Origin: Bog-756 sp052326605
GTDB lineage: Bacteria > Actinomycetota > Acidimicrobiia > Acidimicrobiales > RAAP-2
Reading direction: 5' to 3'
NCBI GenBank assembly: GCA_052326605.1
Contig: JBKQMB010000074.1
Coordinates: 39,704 to 103,703 of the forward strand
DNA: 64,000 bases
This document shows positions 34,076-42,468 of this stretch, in pieces. Positions within the stretch are counted from its first letter, which is position 1, and each line of letters starts with the position of its first letter. A program made the translations under genes and the position numbers. Under the pieces are notes generated by a model. The model was not told where the DNA came from and made no database searches. It saw nothing but the letters and a program-made list of their open reading frames with translations.

Positions 34076-36198
34076 CCCAGTTCTTCAACTACGCAGTGCC
34101 GGGGATCCCCTTCGGGTGCGTCTTCGCCCTGATGGCGGTAGGCCTGGTGCTGACCTACAAGGCGTCGGGCGTCTTCAACCTGGCCTTCGGGGCCCAGGCC
34201 TTCGTCTCGGCTCTGGCCTTCGTCTCCCTGATCGAGGACGGTTGGCCACGATGGGCGGCAGGGGTCCTGGCGGTCTTCGTCCTGGGACCAGTGGTGGGCG
34301 TGCTCCTCGACCGTCTCCTCTTCCGCCGGATTCGCACGGCCTCGCCCCTGGTGAAGCTGGTGCCTTCCCTCGGGCTGCTGGTGGCGCTGCCCCAACTGGC
34401 GCTGATCATCGCCGGCTCCACGCCGGACATCCCGCCGCCGGCGCTGTTCGTCAACGCCCAACACGTCTACCTCCACCTCGGCTCGGTGCCGCTCAGCGGG
34501 CTCGAACTGTCCATCACGGGATGCACCGTGCTCGTCGTCGCCGTCCTGGTCGCCCTGTTCCGCTTCACGCCGGCCGGACTCGAGATGCGGGCGGTGGTGG
34601 AGAGCCCGAGGATGACCGAGCTGGCCGGGGTCAACGCCGGGCGGATCAGCGCCTTTGCCTGGATACTGTCGAGCGTGATGGCCGCCCTGGCCGGGGTCCT
34701 GTTGGCGCCGCTCTACTCGCAGCTGGACCCCCAGAACTTCACCGTCCTGCTGGTGTGGGGCATCGCCGGCGCGGTGATCGGCCGGTTCTCCAGCCTCCCC
34801 CTCGCCCTGCTCGGGGGCCTCTTCCTCGGTGTGGCACAGCAGATCGTGGCCGGCTACCTGCCCGCCGGAATCATCGCGACCGGGTTGCGGCCGTCGCTGC
34901 CCTTCGTGGTCCTGCTGATCTTCCTGCCGTTCACCCGGCAGCGGCAGTTCGACGACCCACTGGCGGGTTGCGATCCACCGTCTGCCACCGTCGAGACCGA
35001 GACGCTCGGGTACCGGTCGGCCACCACGCTGGCCGGGGCGGGCGACGACGACGTCCATGCGGTCGGCCTCTGGCACCGCCGACTGGGCCTCGAGGGTCCC
35101 GATGTATGGTGGTACCGCTTCGTCCGGCGGCCCACCTCCACGCTGGCGTGGGTGCTGGCGGGCCTGGCCGTGGTGTCCGGACTGACCTGGGTGCCGGCGG
35201 ACTGGCTGTTGACGATGACCCAGGGCATCGCCTTCGGCGTGATCTTCCTCTCCCTCACCGTCTTGACCGGGATGAGCGGGCAGATCTCCCTCTGCCAGGC
35301 CACCTTCGCCGGCCTGGGCGGGTTCGCGGCCGGCCAGCTGGCGGATCACTTCGGGCTCCCGGTGGTCATCGGCATGGTCGCCGGCGGCCTTCTGGCGGCA
35401 GGCCTGGGTGTGATCGTTGCGGTGCCGACCCTCCGGCTCGCCGGACTGCCGCTGGCCCTGGCCACCCTGGCGTTCGCCCTCCTGGCCGACAACATCCTCT
35501 TCCCCAACTCCTGGGTGGGGAACGGTGCGAGCGGCGTCATCGTGCCGCGGCCGTCGGCCGGACCGGTGAACCTTTCCGCCCCCAAACCGTTCTTCGTCCT
35601 CTCGCTGGCCATCCTCTCGGTCACCGCCGGCATCGTGAAACTGGTGGGTGACGGCACCATGGGACGGTTCCTGGCCGCCATGCGGGGGAGCGAGCTGGCG
35701 GCCAGCTCGGTCGGCATCGACGTCTACCGGCTACGGGTAGTGGTCTTCGCCATCTCGGCCGGGCTGGCCGGCGTCGGGGGCGCCCTGTTCGGGTCCCTCG
35801 AGGGATCCCTCTCGCCCACCGACTTCAACTACCAGATCTCCACGGTGCTGCTGGTGGTGGTGGCCATCGTCGGGATCGGGTCGATCTCGGGGGCCGTGGT
35901 GGCCGGTCTGGTGTACACCACCCTCCAGGTGGCCGTCACCACCCTGCCCAGCCGGTACGCGGGCCTGGTGGCGGTCCTCTTCGGCCTGGCCACGCTCAGC
36001 TATACCCGCCATCCGGAAGGGTTCCTCGACTACCTGGGGAGCAGGACGCTGGCCTTCATCGCACGCAACCGGGCCATGTCCCGTCTCATGGGGCGCAGCG
36101 GAACGGGCGGCCGCGGCCAGCCGCCGCGGAACGAAGGTGCCGGGAATCCCGACGGTGACATCCTGGTGCCGACTCCCGCACCCCGCGGTGCAACGTGA
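34072..36198 (+). CDS. Liv-type ABC importer, fused LivH-LivM permease
   Basis: A 708-residue membrane protein joining the two permease subunits of the branched-chain transporter family. The first half (to about residue 300) is LivH-like: GIPFGCVFALMAVGLVLTYK and AFRF-like segments up to LPFVVLLIFLPFTR. A hydrophilic linker of about 70 residues follows. The second half is LivM-like, with ISLCQATFAGLGGFAAGQLA and MRGSELAASSVGIDVYRLRV. It starts at a GTG overlapping the binding-protein stop and ends overlapping the ATPase start. Confidence 0.88.
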   Translation: MTQFFNYAVPGIPFGCVFALMAVGLVLTYKASGVFNLAFGAQAFVSALAFVSLIEDGWPRWAAGVLAVFVLGPVVGVLLDRLLFRRIRTASPLVKLVPSLGLLVALPQLALIIAGSTPDIPPPALFVNAQHVYLHLGSVPLSGLELSITGCTVLVVAVLVALFRFTPAGLEMRAVVESPRMTELAGVNAGRISAFAWILSSVMAALAGVLLAPLYSQLDPQNFTVLLVWGIAGAVIGRFSSLPLALLGGLFLGVAQQIVAGYLPAGIIATGLRPSLPFVVLLIFLPFTRQRQFDDPLAGCDPPSATVETETLGYRSATTLAGAGDDDVHAVGLWHRRLGLEGPDVWWYRFVRRPTSTLAWVLAGLAVVSGLTWVPADWLLTMTQGIAFGVIFLSLTVLTGMSGQISLCQATFAGLGGFAAGQLADHFGLPVVIGMVAGGLLAAGLGVIVAVPTLRLAGLPLALATLAFALLADNILFPNSWVGNGASGVIVPRPSAGPVNLSAPKPFFVLSLAILSVTAGIVKLVGDGTMGRFLAAMRGSELAASSVGIDVYRLRVVVFAISAGLAGVGGALFGSLEGSLSPTDFNYQISTVLLVVVAIVGIGSISGAVVAGLVYTTLQVAVTTLPSRYAGLVAVLFGLATLSYTRHPEGFLDYLGSRTLAFIARNRAMSRLMGRSGTGGRGQPPRNEGAGNPDGDILVPTPAPRGAT

Positions 36199-36980
36199 TG
36201 CCGTCCCCCCTGCCGTCGTCGCCCTCCCTGCTGGTGGCCACCGGCATCTCGAAGCAGTTCGGGGGCATTCAGGCGCTGTCGGAGCTCTCCTTCGAGGTGG
36301 GACGAGGTGAAGCGGTCGGCATCGTTGGCCCCAACGGGGCCGGCAAGACCACCCTGTTCAACTGCTTGCTGGGGCTGGAGAAGCCCGACACCGGAAGTGT
36401 CGTCTTCGACGGCGTGCGGATCGACCGGCTCCCGGTGTGGAAGAGGAGCAGGCTCGGAATCGGCCGGACCTATCAGCGCATGGAGCTCTTCCGGGGCATG
36501 ACGGTCGCCGATCACCTGCTTGTGTCCGAACAGGCGTCATCAGGGACGTTCCGGTTCTGGCGCGACTTCCTCAACCGGGGTGGGCCCACCCCGGGGGAGC
36601 TGCACCATGTCCAAGAGGTGCTGGACCTGCTGGGTCTCGAGGTCATGGCCGATCGACCGGTGGACGGCCTCGATCTGGGCCATGCCCGATTGGTGGAGTT
36701 GGGTCGCGCCATGATGGGCGCCCCGAAGCTGCTCATGCTGGACGAGCCGTCCTCGGGGCTCGACACCGAGGAGACGGCCCGTCTGTCGACGGTCCTGGCC
36801 TCCATCAGGAGCGCCCGTACCACGGCGGTGGTGCTCGTGGAGCACGACCTGCAACTGGTCGAGTCGGCGGTCGACCGGCTGTGCGTCCTCAACTTCGGCC
36901 GCATGCTGGCTTCGGGGCGCGTCGACGAGGTCCTGGCCGACACCGAGGTCCGCCGCGCCTACCTGGGGGCCAGTGGGTGA
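36198..36980 (+). CDS. livG: Liv-type ABC importer ATPase, LivG-like
   Basis: A 260-residue ATPase: GISKQFGGIQALSELSFEV, Walker A GPNGAGKTT, the LivG-typical FEVGRGEAVGI and GIGRTYQRMELFRGMTV, Walker B LLMLDEPSSGLD and VVLVEHDLQLV. The signature is degenerate (LGHARLVELGRAM), which is common in this subfamily. Both the ATG at 36198 and the GTG at 36195 overlap the permease stop; which is used is unclear. Confidence 0.9.
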   Translation: MPSPLPSSPSLLVATGISKQFGGIQALSELSFEVGRGEAVGIVGPNGAGKTTLFNCLLGLEKPDTGSVVFDGVRIDRLPVWKRSRLGIGRTYQRMELFRGMTVADHLLVSEQASSGTFRFWRDFLNRGGPTPGELHHVQEVLDLLGLEVMADRPVDGLDLGHARLVELGRAMMGAPKLLMLDEPSSGLDTEETARLSTVLASIRSARTTAVVLVEHDLQLVESAVDRLCVLNFGRMLASGRVDEVLADTEVRRAYLGASG

Positions 36981-37699
36981 GCGGACCCCCCCTGCTCGAG
37001 CTCGAAGGCGTGAGCGCCTCATACGGCCCCTACCGCGCCCTGTTCGACGTCTCGCTGTCGGTGGGTGCCGGCTCCGCCCTGGCCCTGGTCGGAGTCAACG
37101 GCGCCGGGAAGTCGACCGTGGCCAGAGTGGTGTCGGGATTGGTGCCGGTGACCTCGGGCCGGATCCGCTTCGACGGGGTGGACATCACCAGGCGCCCTGC
37201 TTACGAGATTGCCAGGATGGGCCTGACCCATGTCACCGAGGGACGGTCGGTGTTCTCCTCCCTGACCGTCGAGGAGAACCTCACCCTCTCGTTCCGGCAG
37301 GCCCTCGGGCGGCGCGAGGTGCCCGCCGCCCTCGAGCGGGCCTACGCCGCGTTCCCCAAACTGGGGCAACGGCGGGCCCAGTCGGCCGGCACCCTGTCGG
37401 GGGGCGAGCAGAGGATGCTGGCTCTGGCCCGGGTGCTGGTCGTGCGCCAGAAGCTGCTGGTCGTCGACGAGCTCTCGTTCGGCCTGGCGCCGGTGATGGT
37501 CGACGAGGTCTATGCGGCCCTCGGAGAGGTGCTGTCGGCCGGGACGTCGCTCCTCATCATCGAGCAGCACGTCGACCGGGCACTCCACTTCGCCGATGCC
37601 GTGGTGGTCCTGAGCAAGGGAAGAGTGGTCTACGACGGCACGGTCGAAGGAGCGGAGTCGCGGCTGAGCGAGCTGGTACTCGGCCGGTTGGAGCAGTGA
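36977..37699 (+). CDS. livF: Liv-type ABC importer ATPase, LivF-like
   Basis: A 240-residue ATPase with VSASYGPYRALFDVSLSV, Walker A GVNGAGKST, the LivF-typical THVTEGRSVFSSLTVEENL, signature LSGGEQRMLALARVL and Walker B LLVVDELSFGLAP. The Walker B has ELS in place of EPS, and the signature is more canonical than that of its partner. The GTG at 36977 overlaps the preceding stop; a longer open frame begins inside livG. It completes a four-gene operon with 4-nt overlaps throughout, and is convergent with the SDR gene. Confidence 0.9.
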   Translation: MSGPPLLELEGVSASYGPYRALFDVSLSVGAGSALALVGVNGAGKSTVARVVSGLVPVTSGRIRFDGVDITRRPAYEIARMGLTHVTEGRSVFSSLTVEENLTLSFRQALGRREVPAALERAYAAFPKLGQRRAQSAGTLSGGEQRMLALARVLVVRQKLLVVDELSFGLAPVMVDEVYAALGEVLSAGTSLLIIEQHVDRALHFADAVVVLSKGRVVYDGTVEGAESRLSELVLGRLEQ

Positions 37700-37723
37700 C
37701 CGGACGGTCGGCCGGGGCGGTGC

Positions 37724-38626
37724 CTAGGACAGGTTGAAGGGCGGCACCTGCGACGAGGCGCTCTTGAACAGCTCGCCCTTTGCCGCGGCCAGCTCCTCGG
37801 GAGTCCACATCGAGTCGCGGTGCAGCTCGCCGACCGGGTGGAATCCGCCCATGGCCCAGATGTCGCCGCCGTAGACGATGAAGTTCTGACCGGAGATGTC
37901 GGCAGCCTCGTCCGTGGCCAGAAAGGTCACCAACTGCGCGACGTTGCGGGGATCGAACTTGTCGAAGCCGTTGTCGGCCTTGGCCATCTCCCCGAACAGG
38001 TTTTCGGTCATGCGGGTTCGGGCCCGGGGCGAGATGGAGTTGACGGTGATCCCGTAGCGCCCGAGCTCGCGGGCCAGCACCCAGGTCAGCGAGGCGATGC
38101 CCGCCTTGGCCGACGAGTAGTTGGCCTGGCCTGCGTTGCCGAAGAGGCCCGCTTCCGACGAGGTGTTGATGATCCGGCCGGTGACCTCCTCGCCCGCCTT
38201 GGCCCTGCCCCTCCAGTAGACCGCGGCGTGATGGGAAGGGGCGAAGTGGCCCTTCAAGTGGACTCGGATGACGTCGTCCCAGTCCGACTCCTCCATGTTG
38301 AAGCACATCTTGTCTCGCAGGATGCCGGCGTTGTTGACCAGGATGTCGAGTTGGCCGAAGGTGTCGATCGCCTGGTCGACGAGGGCCTTGGCCCCGTCCC
38401 ACGAGCTCACGTCGGAGGAGTTGACCGCACCGTCGCTGCCTCCAGCCCTGATCAGCTCGACCACCTCCTCGGCCGGGTGCTTGTCACCGCCTTCTCCCTG
38501 GAGCGAGGCGCCCACGTCGTTGACGATCACCTTGGCTCCCTGCGAGGCCAGCAGAAGGGCCTCCTCGCGTCCGATCCCCCGTCCTGCGCCGGTGACGATC
38601 GCCACCTTGCCGTCGAGCATTCCCAT
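37724..38626 (-). CDS. Short-chain dehydrogenase, hydroxyacyl-CoA type likely
   Basis: A classical SDR of 300 residues: VAIVTGAGRGIGREEALLLA for NAD(P), NNAGIL, and the catalytic set Ser-Tyr-Lys in NTSSEAGLFGNAGQANYSSAK (Y170, K174). An insertion of about 20 residues after the cofactor motif (LQGEGGDKHPAEEVVEL) and the extended C-terminus resemble the dehydrogenase domain of peroxisomal multifunctional enzyme type 2 (17-beta-HSD4), which oxidises 3-hydroxyacyl-CoA. The ATG at 38626 follows AGGAGGACACC; the frame is open upstream but looks non-coding. Probably part of the catabolic group. Confidence 0.85.
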   Translation of the reverse strand: MGMLDGKVAIVTGAGRGIGREEALLLASQGAKVIVNDVGASLQGEGGDKHPAEEVVELIRAGGSDGAVNSSDVSSWDGAKALVDQAIDTFGQLDILVNNAGILRDKMCFNMEESDWDDVIRVHLKGHFAPSHHAAVYWRGRAKAGEEVTGRIINTSSEAGLFGNAGQANYSSAKAGIASLTWVLARELGRYGITVNSISPRARTRMTENLFGEMAKADNGFDKFDPRNVAQLVTFLATDEAADISGQNFIVYGGDIWAMGGFHPVGELHRDSMWTPEELAAAKGELFKSASSQVPPFNLS

Positions 38627-38642
38627 GGTGTCCTCCTGTGTT

Positions 38643-38685
38643 CGGTTCCGCGGCCACCGCGCACGTTGACGCAGCGACGGAACCG
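38643..38685. promoter_or_regulatory. Inverted repeat CGGTTCCG...CGGAACCG between divergent SDR genes
   Basis: Two 8-bp arms (38643-38650 and 38678-38685) are separated by 27 nt and lie between two divergently transcribed dehydrogenases. The position suits a shared regulator. The arms resemble the AACCGGTT core of the palindrome at 29.7 kb, though they do not form the KstR pattern. Confidence 0.3.
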
Positions 38686-38732
38686 GGGAAGCATGGCCGA
38701 TACCCACCCGTTCCGGCAAGACAGGATGCGCG

Positions 38733-39515
38733 ATGACGACTGACACCCACGCCGCACCACCGACCGGCGGTCGCCGCGTGGCGCTGGTGACGGGAGGGGG
38801 CCGGGGGATCGGCCGGGCCATCGCTCTGGGGCTCGCAGCGGACGGGTGCGACATCGCCGTCAACTTCCGGCGGGACGCGGAAGCGGCCGGAGGGACGGTT
38901 GCCGACATCGAATCACTGGGCCGGAGGGCCGTTCCCTACCGGGCATCGGTGGACGAGCCCGATGCCGCACTGGGTCTGGCCGCCGACGTGCTCGGCGACT
39001 TCGGCGCTGTCGACATCCTGATCTGCAATGCCGGCGTCGCCAGCCGCGGCCGCTCCGTTGTGGAGACCGACCTGACCGAGGTGGACCGGCTCATGCGCAC
39101 CCACGTCCACAGTGCCTTCCTCCTCTGCAAGTCGCTGCTCCCGTCCATGCGCGAGCGGCCCCGCGGCGACGTCGTGTTCATCTCGTCGGTGGCCGCCCGG
39201 TTGCCGGGCGCCAACGGGTCGCCGTACAACATGGCCAAGGCGGCCCTGGAGGCACTGGCCATGACCGTGGCCAAGGAGGAACGGACCTCGGGGACCCACG
39301 CCAACGTGGTGGCGCCCGGTCTGGTGGTGACCGAGATGGGCAGGCGCCTGGTCAAGGGTGCCATGGGGGTAGACGACATCGGCTCCCTCGATGCCGGGTC
39401 GCCCTTCGGGCGGGTGTGCCGTCCCGAGGACGTCGCCGACGTGGTGCGGTTCCTGGTCTCGCCGGCGGCGGAGTACGTCACCGGACAGGTGGTCACCGTC
39501 GACGGCGGCGGCTGA
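38733..39515 (+). CDS. Short-chain dehydrogenase (FabG-like)
   Basis: A 260-residue SDR: RVALVTGGGRGIGRAIALGL for cofactor (residues about 16-35), ICNAGVA, catalytic SSVAARLPGANGSPYNMAKAA (Y165, K169) and C-terminal EYVTGQVVTVDGGG. It resembles 3-oxoacyl-reductase-type enzymes with NADP(H). It is divergent from the other SDR at 37.7 kb with a shared spacer of about 100 nt. The two are not close paralogues. Substrate unknown. Confidence 0.87.
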   Translation: MTTDTHAAPPTGGRRVALVTGGGRGIGRAIALGLAADGCDIAVNFRRDAEAAGGTVADIESLGRRAVPYRASVDEPDAALGLAADVLGDFGAVDILICNAGVASRGRSVVETDLTEVDRLMRTHVHSAFLLCKSLLPSMRERPRGDVVFISSVAARLPGANGSPYNMAKAALEALAMTVAKEERTSGTHANVVAPGLVVTEMGRRLVKGAMGVDDIGSLDAGSPFGRVCRPEDVADVVRFLVSPAAEYVTGQVVTVDGGG

Positions 39516-39545
39516 ACCGGCCGGGGGGCGTTCGATTGCCGATGG

Positions 39546-39551
39546 TAGGTT
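39546..39551 (+). promoter_or_regulatory. -10 box (TAGGTT) for the methyltransferase gene
   Basis: TAGGTT is identical to the proposed -10 of the Liv operon and lies 33 nt before the GTG at 39585, leaving a short leader with GGAGACGGA just before the start. Confidence 0.4.
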
Positions 39552-39584
39552 CTCGGCGTTCGGTCGAACGCAAATGGAGACGGA

Positions 39585-40580
39585 GTGAGCGGACAGGTTC
39601 AGTCAGCGGGCAAGGCGCATGGCGCCCAAATGGTCGGAGCCGCGGTCGGCAAGGTCACGCCGCAACTGCTGAGGATCGAGCGCAAGGTTCGTCGAGAAGC
39701 GACCCGCCTGGCCGGGCTCTCGTTCACCCAGCTGCCCCCACGGGAGGCGGTCCGCATGGCGTACAACGTCCTGCTCCGCCGCGAACCCGACGAGCCGGCC
39801 TGGAGCGACCAGGCCGGCGCCATGGCCGCGGGGCTGCTCTCCCACGGCGACGTGGTCGACCGCATCCGCTGCTCGAGCGAGTACCGGACGCAGGTACCGG
39901 TGGGCGAGGCCGGGTTCCATAGTTCGCTCCACACCAGCCGGTGCGAGTTCATCATCGGCCTGCCGCCGGCACGGCGGATCGTGGACCTCGGGGGCGGGCA
40001 CACCACCGACTCGCGCGGCGCCCTGGTGGTGCTCGGCTACCCGTACGACTTCGACGAGCTGGTGGTGGTCGATCTGCCACCGGACGACCGCCACCCGCTC
40101 TACCATTCGGAGCGGTTCGGGGCCGGGGACACCGAGCGGGGCAAGGTCCGCTACGAGTACCGGTCGATGGCCGACCTGTCGTTCGCCGACGATGCCTCCG
40201 TCGACCTCGTCTACAGCGGTCAGTCCATCGAGCACGTCACCGAGGCCGACGGGGACACCGTCCTCGAAGAGGCATTCCGCATCCTCCGGCCCGGTGGGTA
40301 CATGGCCATCGACACGCCCAACGCCCGGGTCTGCCGGCTGCAGCAGGCGGGGTTCATCGACCCGGACCACGAGGTGGAGTACACGCTCGACGAGCTGCGT
40401 GACAAGGTGACCAGGGCCGGCTTCGACGTGCTCACCGAGCGGGGCCTCAATTGGGGCGGCCCGGCGGTGGCCGCCGGCGAGTTCGACCCTGTCGCCCTGG
40501 CCGGCAACTACGGCGTGCACTACGACGCCGAGGCGTGCTACCTGCTGGCCCTGCTGATCCAGAAGCCGGCGGGCCGGTAA
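39585..40580 (+). CDS. SAM-dependent methyltransferase, glycan-associated type
   Basis: A 331-residue protein. The N-terminal part (REAVRMAYNVLLRREPDEPAW and RIRCSSEYRTQ) resembles the short helical repeat, DUF4214-like, often found in glycan-modifying enzymes. The class I methyltransferase domain follows: motif I VDLGGGHTTDSRG (from residue 133), LVVVDLPPDD, SMADLSFADDASVDLVYSGQSIEHV and RILRPGGYMAIDTPNARV. It probably methylates a sugar or nucleotide sugar and stands just before the glycan locus. The GTG start is supported by GGAGACGGA. Substrate unproven. Confidence 0.8.
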   Translation: MSGQVQSAGKAHGAQMVGAAVGKVTPQLLRIERKVRREATRLAGLSFTQLPPREAVRMAYNVLLRREPDEPAWSDQAGAMAAGLLSHGDVVDRIRCSSEYRTQVPVGEAGFHSSLHTSRCEFIIGLPPARRIVDLGGGHTTDSRGALVVLGYPYDFDELVVVDLPPDDRHPLYHSERFGAGDTERGKVRYEYRSMADLSFADDASVDLVYSGQSIEHVTEADGDTVLEEAFRILRPGGYMAIDTPNARVCRLQQAGFIDPDHEVEYTLDELRDKVTRAGFDVLTERGLNWGGPAVAAGEFDPVALAGNYGVHYDAEACYLLALLIQKPAGR

Positions 40581-40601
40581 CCCCGCGCCCATCGGAGGTG
40601 C

Positions 40602-41042
40602 TCAGCCGTCGGCGGGTTCGAGCACGAAGACCGGGATCTCCCGCTCCGTCTTGCGCTGGTAATCGGCGTAGTCGGGGTAGGCGGCCACGGCCCGTCCCCA
40701 CCAGACCGACTTCTCCTCCCCGGTGACCTGGCGGGCGACCAAGTCGGTCTTGGCCGCGCCGTCCCGGAGCTCGACGTGGGGGTCGGCGACCAGGTTGAAG
40801 TACCACCGGGGGTGGGTGGGGGCACCGCCCTGGGATGCGACGACGGCATAGCGGCCGTCGTGCTCCACGCGCATGAGGGGCGTCTTGCGGATCTTGCCCG
40901 ACGTCGCACCCCGGCTGGTCAGGATGACCACCGGCATCCCCCGCAGCGTGGTGCCCTCGTCCCCGTCGGAGCGTTCGTAGAGATCGACCTGGTTGCGGAC
41001 CCAGTCGGTCGTGCTCGGCTCGTACTCACCTTCGATCGGCAT
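40602..41042 (-). CDS. Deazaflavin (F420)-dependent nitroreductase-family protein (Ddn-like)
   Basis: A 146-residue member of the F420H2-dependent Ddn/FDOR-A family: PVVILTSRGATSGKIRKTPLMRVEHDG, then YAVVASQGGAPTHPRWYFNLVADPHVELRDG and WWGRAVAAYPDYADYQRKT. These segments bind the cofactor's phosphate tail in known members. The presence implies that the organism makes coenzyme F420. It is convergent with the methyltransferase and next to the tRNA gene. Natural substrate unknown; quinones are one possibility. Confidence 0.87.
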   Translation of the reverse strand: MPIEGEYEPSTTDWVRNQVDLYERSDGDEGTTLRGMPVVILTSRGATSGKIRKTPLMRVEHDGRYAVVASQGGAPTHPRWYFNLVADPHVELRDGAAKTDLVARQVTGEEKSVWWGRAVAAYPDYADYQRKTEREIPVFVLEPADG

Positions 41043-41116
41043 GTGCTCCAGCTAACACCGGTCGGCCGACGGGCGCCACCATCGAGCGGACCGCTCCGAT
41101 GCCCGCGACATCACAC

Positions 41117-41201
41117 TGGTGCGGGCGAGAGGACTCGAACCTCCACCCCCGAAGGGACCGGGACCTAAACCCGGCGCGTCTGCCAATTCCGCCACACCCG
41201 C
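41117..41201 (-). tRNA. tRNA-Leu (anticodon TAG)
   Basis: Reading the minus strand: the acceptor stem GCGGGTG pairs with CGCCCGC, the D-arm contains GGCAGACGCGCC, the anticodon loop TTTAGGT gives anticodon TAG, a long variable arm (CCCTTCGGGGG) marks a class II tRNA, and the T-arm is GAGGTTCGAGTCCTC. The discriminator is A and CCA is encoded (41117-41119). Anticodon plus long variable arm identify leucine, decoding CUA/CUN codons. Confidence 0.93.
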
Positions 41202-41209
41202 GTCGGGCC

Positions 41210-41215
41210 ACACTA
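41210..41215 (-). promoter_or_regulatory. -10 box (TAGTGT) of the tRNA-Leu gene
   Basis: On the minus strand TAGTGT lies 8 nt before the first base of the mature tRNA-Leu, so the transcript would have almost no 5' leader. No strong -35 box is visible. Confidence 0.45.
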
Positions 41216-41316
41216 TCGACGGCCCGCGCTGCCCGGTCACCGCCGCGCCCCACCTCCGGACCGAGGGGAGGGCCCGCAACGGCCGGCATGCCACGGGGCG
41301 GCGGCGGGCCCCTGGC

Positions 41317-41322
41317 TATAGT
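41317..41322 (+). promoter_or_regulatory. Strong leaderless -10 box (TATAGT) at the head of the glycan locus
   Basis: TATAGT is close to the consensus TATAAT and lies 6 nt before the GTG at 41329. There is no Shine-Dalgarno sequence, so the first gene of the glycan locus is probably translated from a leaderless mRNA. Confidence 0.55.
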
Positions 41323-41328
41323 CGGCGT

Positions 41329-42468
41329 GTGCCACCCGCACCGCCCTCCACGCCCTCGGTGGCTCCCATCGAGCCGGACCCGCCCGTCGACCCCGTCGAC
41401 CCGGCCGACACGGGTCCGGCCGCCCGGGCGCGGTACCTCGACGAGGTGATGGCCGAGATCGACGCCGAGGTCAGGCGGAGGCGCGCCTCGGGAGATCTCC
41501 CCGCCGGCCTCGAGCGGGAGCTCGACGAGCTCTTCCTCGAGTTCTCCCCGGTGGGACTGCACGGCCGGGCACGGCTCCGCGAGACGCTGGCCCTGGTGGA
41601 CGGATCCGCCTATGTCGACACCGCCGTCCCGGTCGCATCCCAGAAGGCCGTGGGTAGCTACGTCAAGCGCCTGATCCGCAAGGCCATCGGGTGGTACGTC
41701 GGCTTCATCGTCCACCAGATCGTGAAGTTCGCCTGGTCGGTGTCCCGCATGTTCCACGTCGTCGTCGACCATGTGGAGGGCCTCGAGGCCGCCGTCGAGT
41801 CCCAGCGGACCCCTGAGTTGCCGGCCAGCGCTGTGCCGGTGGCCGACCCCGGCTCGAGCTGGTGGTCCGGAGCCGCCGTCGACGCCCTGGCCGGGGTCGG
41901 CGGCCGGGTGCTCCACGCCGAGTGCGGAAACGGGGCCCTGCTGGACGTACTGATCGCCGGAGGAGTGGACGCCTACGGTGTGGACCCAACCGAGTCGGTG
42001 ATCGAGCCGGCCATCGACCGGGGACTGGACGTTCGAGCCGAATCGGTGCTCGGGCACCTCGAGGTGGTGGCCGACGAGGCGCTGTCCGGTATCGTGCTGA
42101 GCGGATCGATCCAGTGGCTCCACCCCAACGAGCGCGACCGGCTGGAGGGTCTGGTGACGTCCCGGCTGGCCATCGACGGCGTGCTGATCCTCCACTCGGC
42201 GACACCGGAGTCGTGGACGGCCGGCTCCTCCCACCTGGTCAGCGACCTGGCCCCGGGGCGCCCGTTGCACGCCGGGACCTGGAGCCACCTGTTGGCGCAG
42301 CGGGGCTTCCGCCCCACCGCGCTCCTCTACGGGGGCGAGGACCGGCGGCTGGTTCAGGTGGCCCCGTCGAACGCCGACGCCGACGCGATCAACGCCGCCA
42401 TCGACGTCGTCAACACGCTCCTGTTGGGACCGGGCGAGTACCTTCTGGTCGCCGTTCGAGAGCGGTGA
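41329..42468 (+). CDS. Methyltransferase-like protein of the glycan locus (copy 1)
   Basis: The 379-residue protein starts with an acidic Pro-rich stretch, then a helical region (LDEVMAEIDAEVRRRRA), an aromatic amphipathic segment (KAIGWYVGFIVHQIVKFAWSVSRM-type) that may lie on the membrane, and a Rossmann-like methyltransferase fold: motif I VLHAECGNGALLDVL, VDPTE and the late GRPLHAGTWSHLL. Motif I is recognisable but not classic. A shorter paralogue lies at 44.8 kb. The leaderless GTG is chosen on the -10 box. It overlaps the next gene (GTGA). Probably modifies a sugar; could be catalytically weak. Confidence 0.7.
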   Translation: MPPAPPSTPSVAPIEPDPPVDPVDPADTGPAARARYLDEVMAEIDAEVRRRRASGDLPAGLERELDELFLEFSPVGLHGRARLRETLALVDGSAYVDTAVPVASQKAVGSYVKRLIRKAIGWYVGFIVHQIVKFAWSVSRMFHVVVDHVEGLEAAVESQRTPELPASAVPVADPGSSWWSGAAVDALAGVGGRVLHAECGNGALLDVLIAGGVDAYGVDPTESVIEPAIDRGLDVRAESVLGHLEVVADEALSGIVLSGSIQWLHPNERDRLEGLVTSRLAIDGVLILHSATPESWTAGSSHLVSDLAPGRPLHAGTWSHLLAQRGFRPTALLYGGEDRRLVQVAPSNADADAINAAIDVVNTLLLGPGEYLLVAVRER

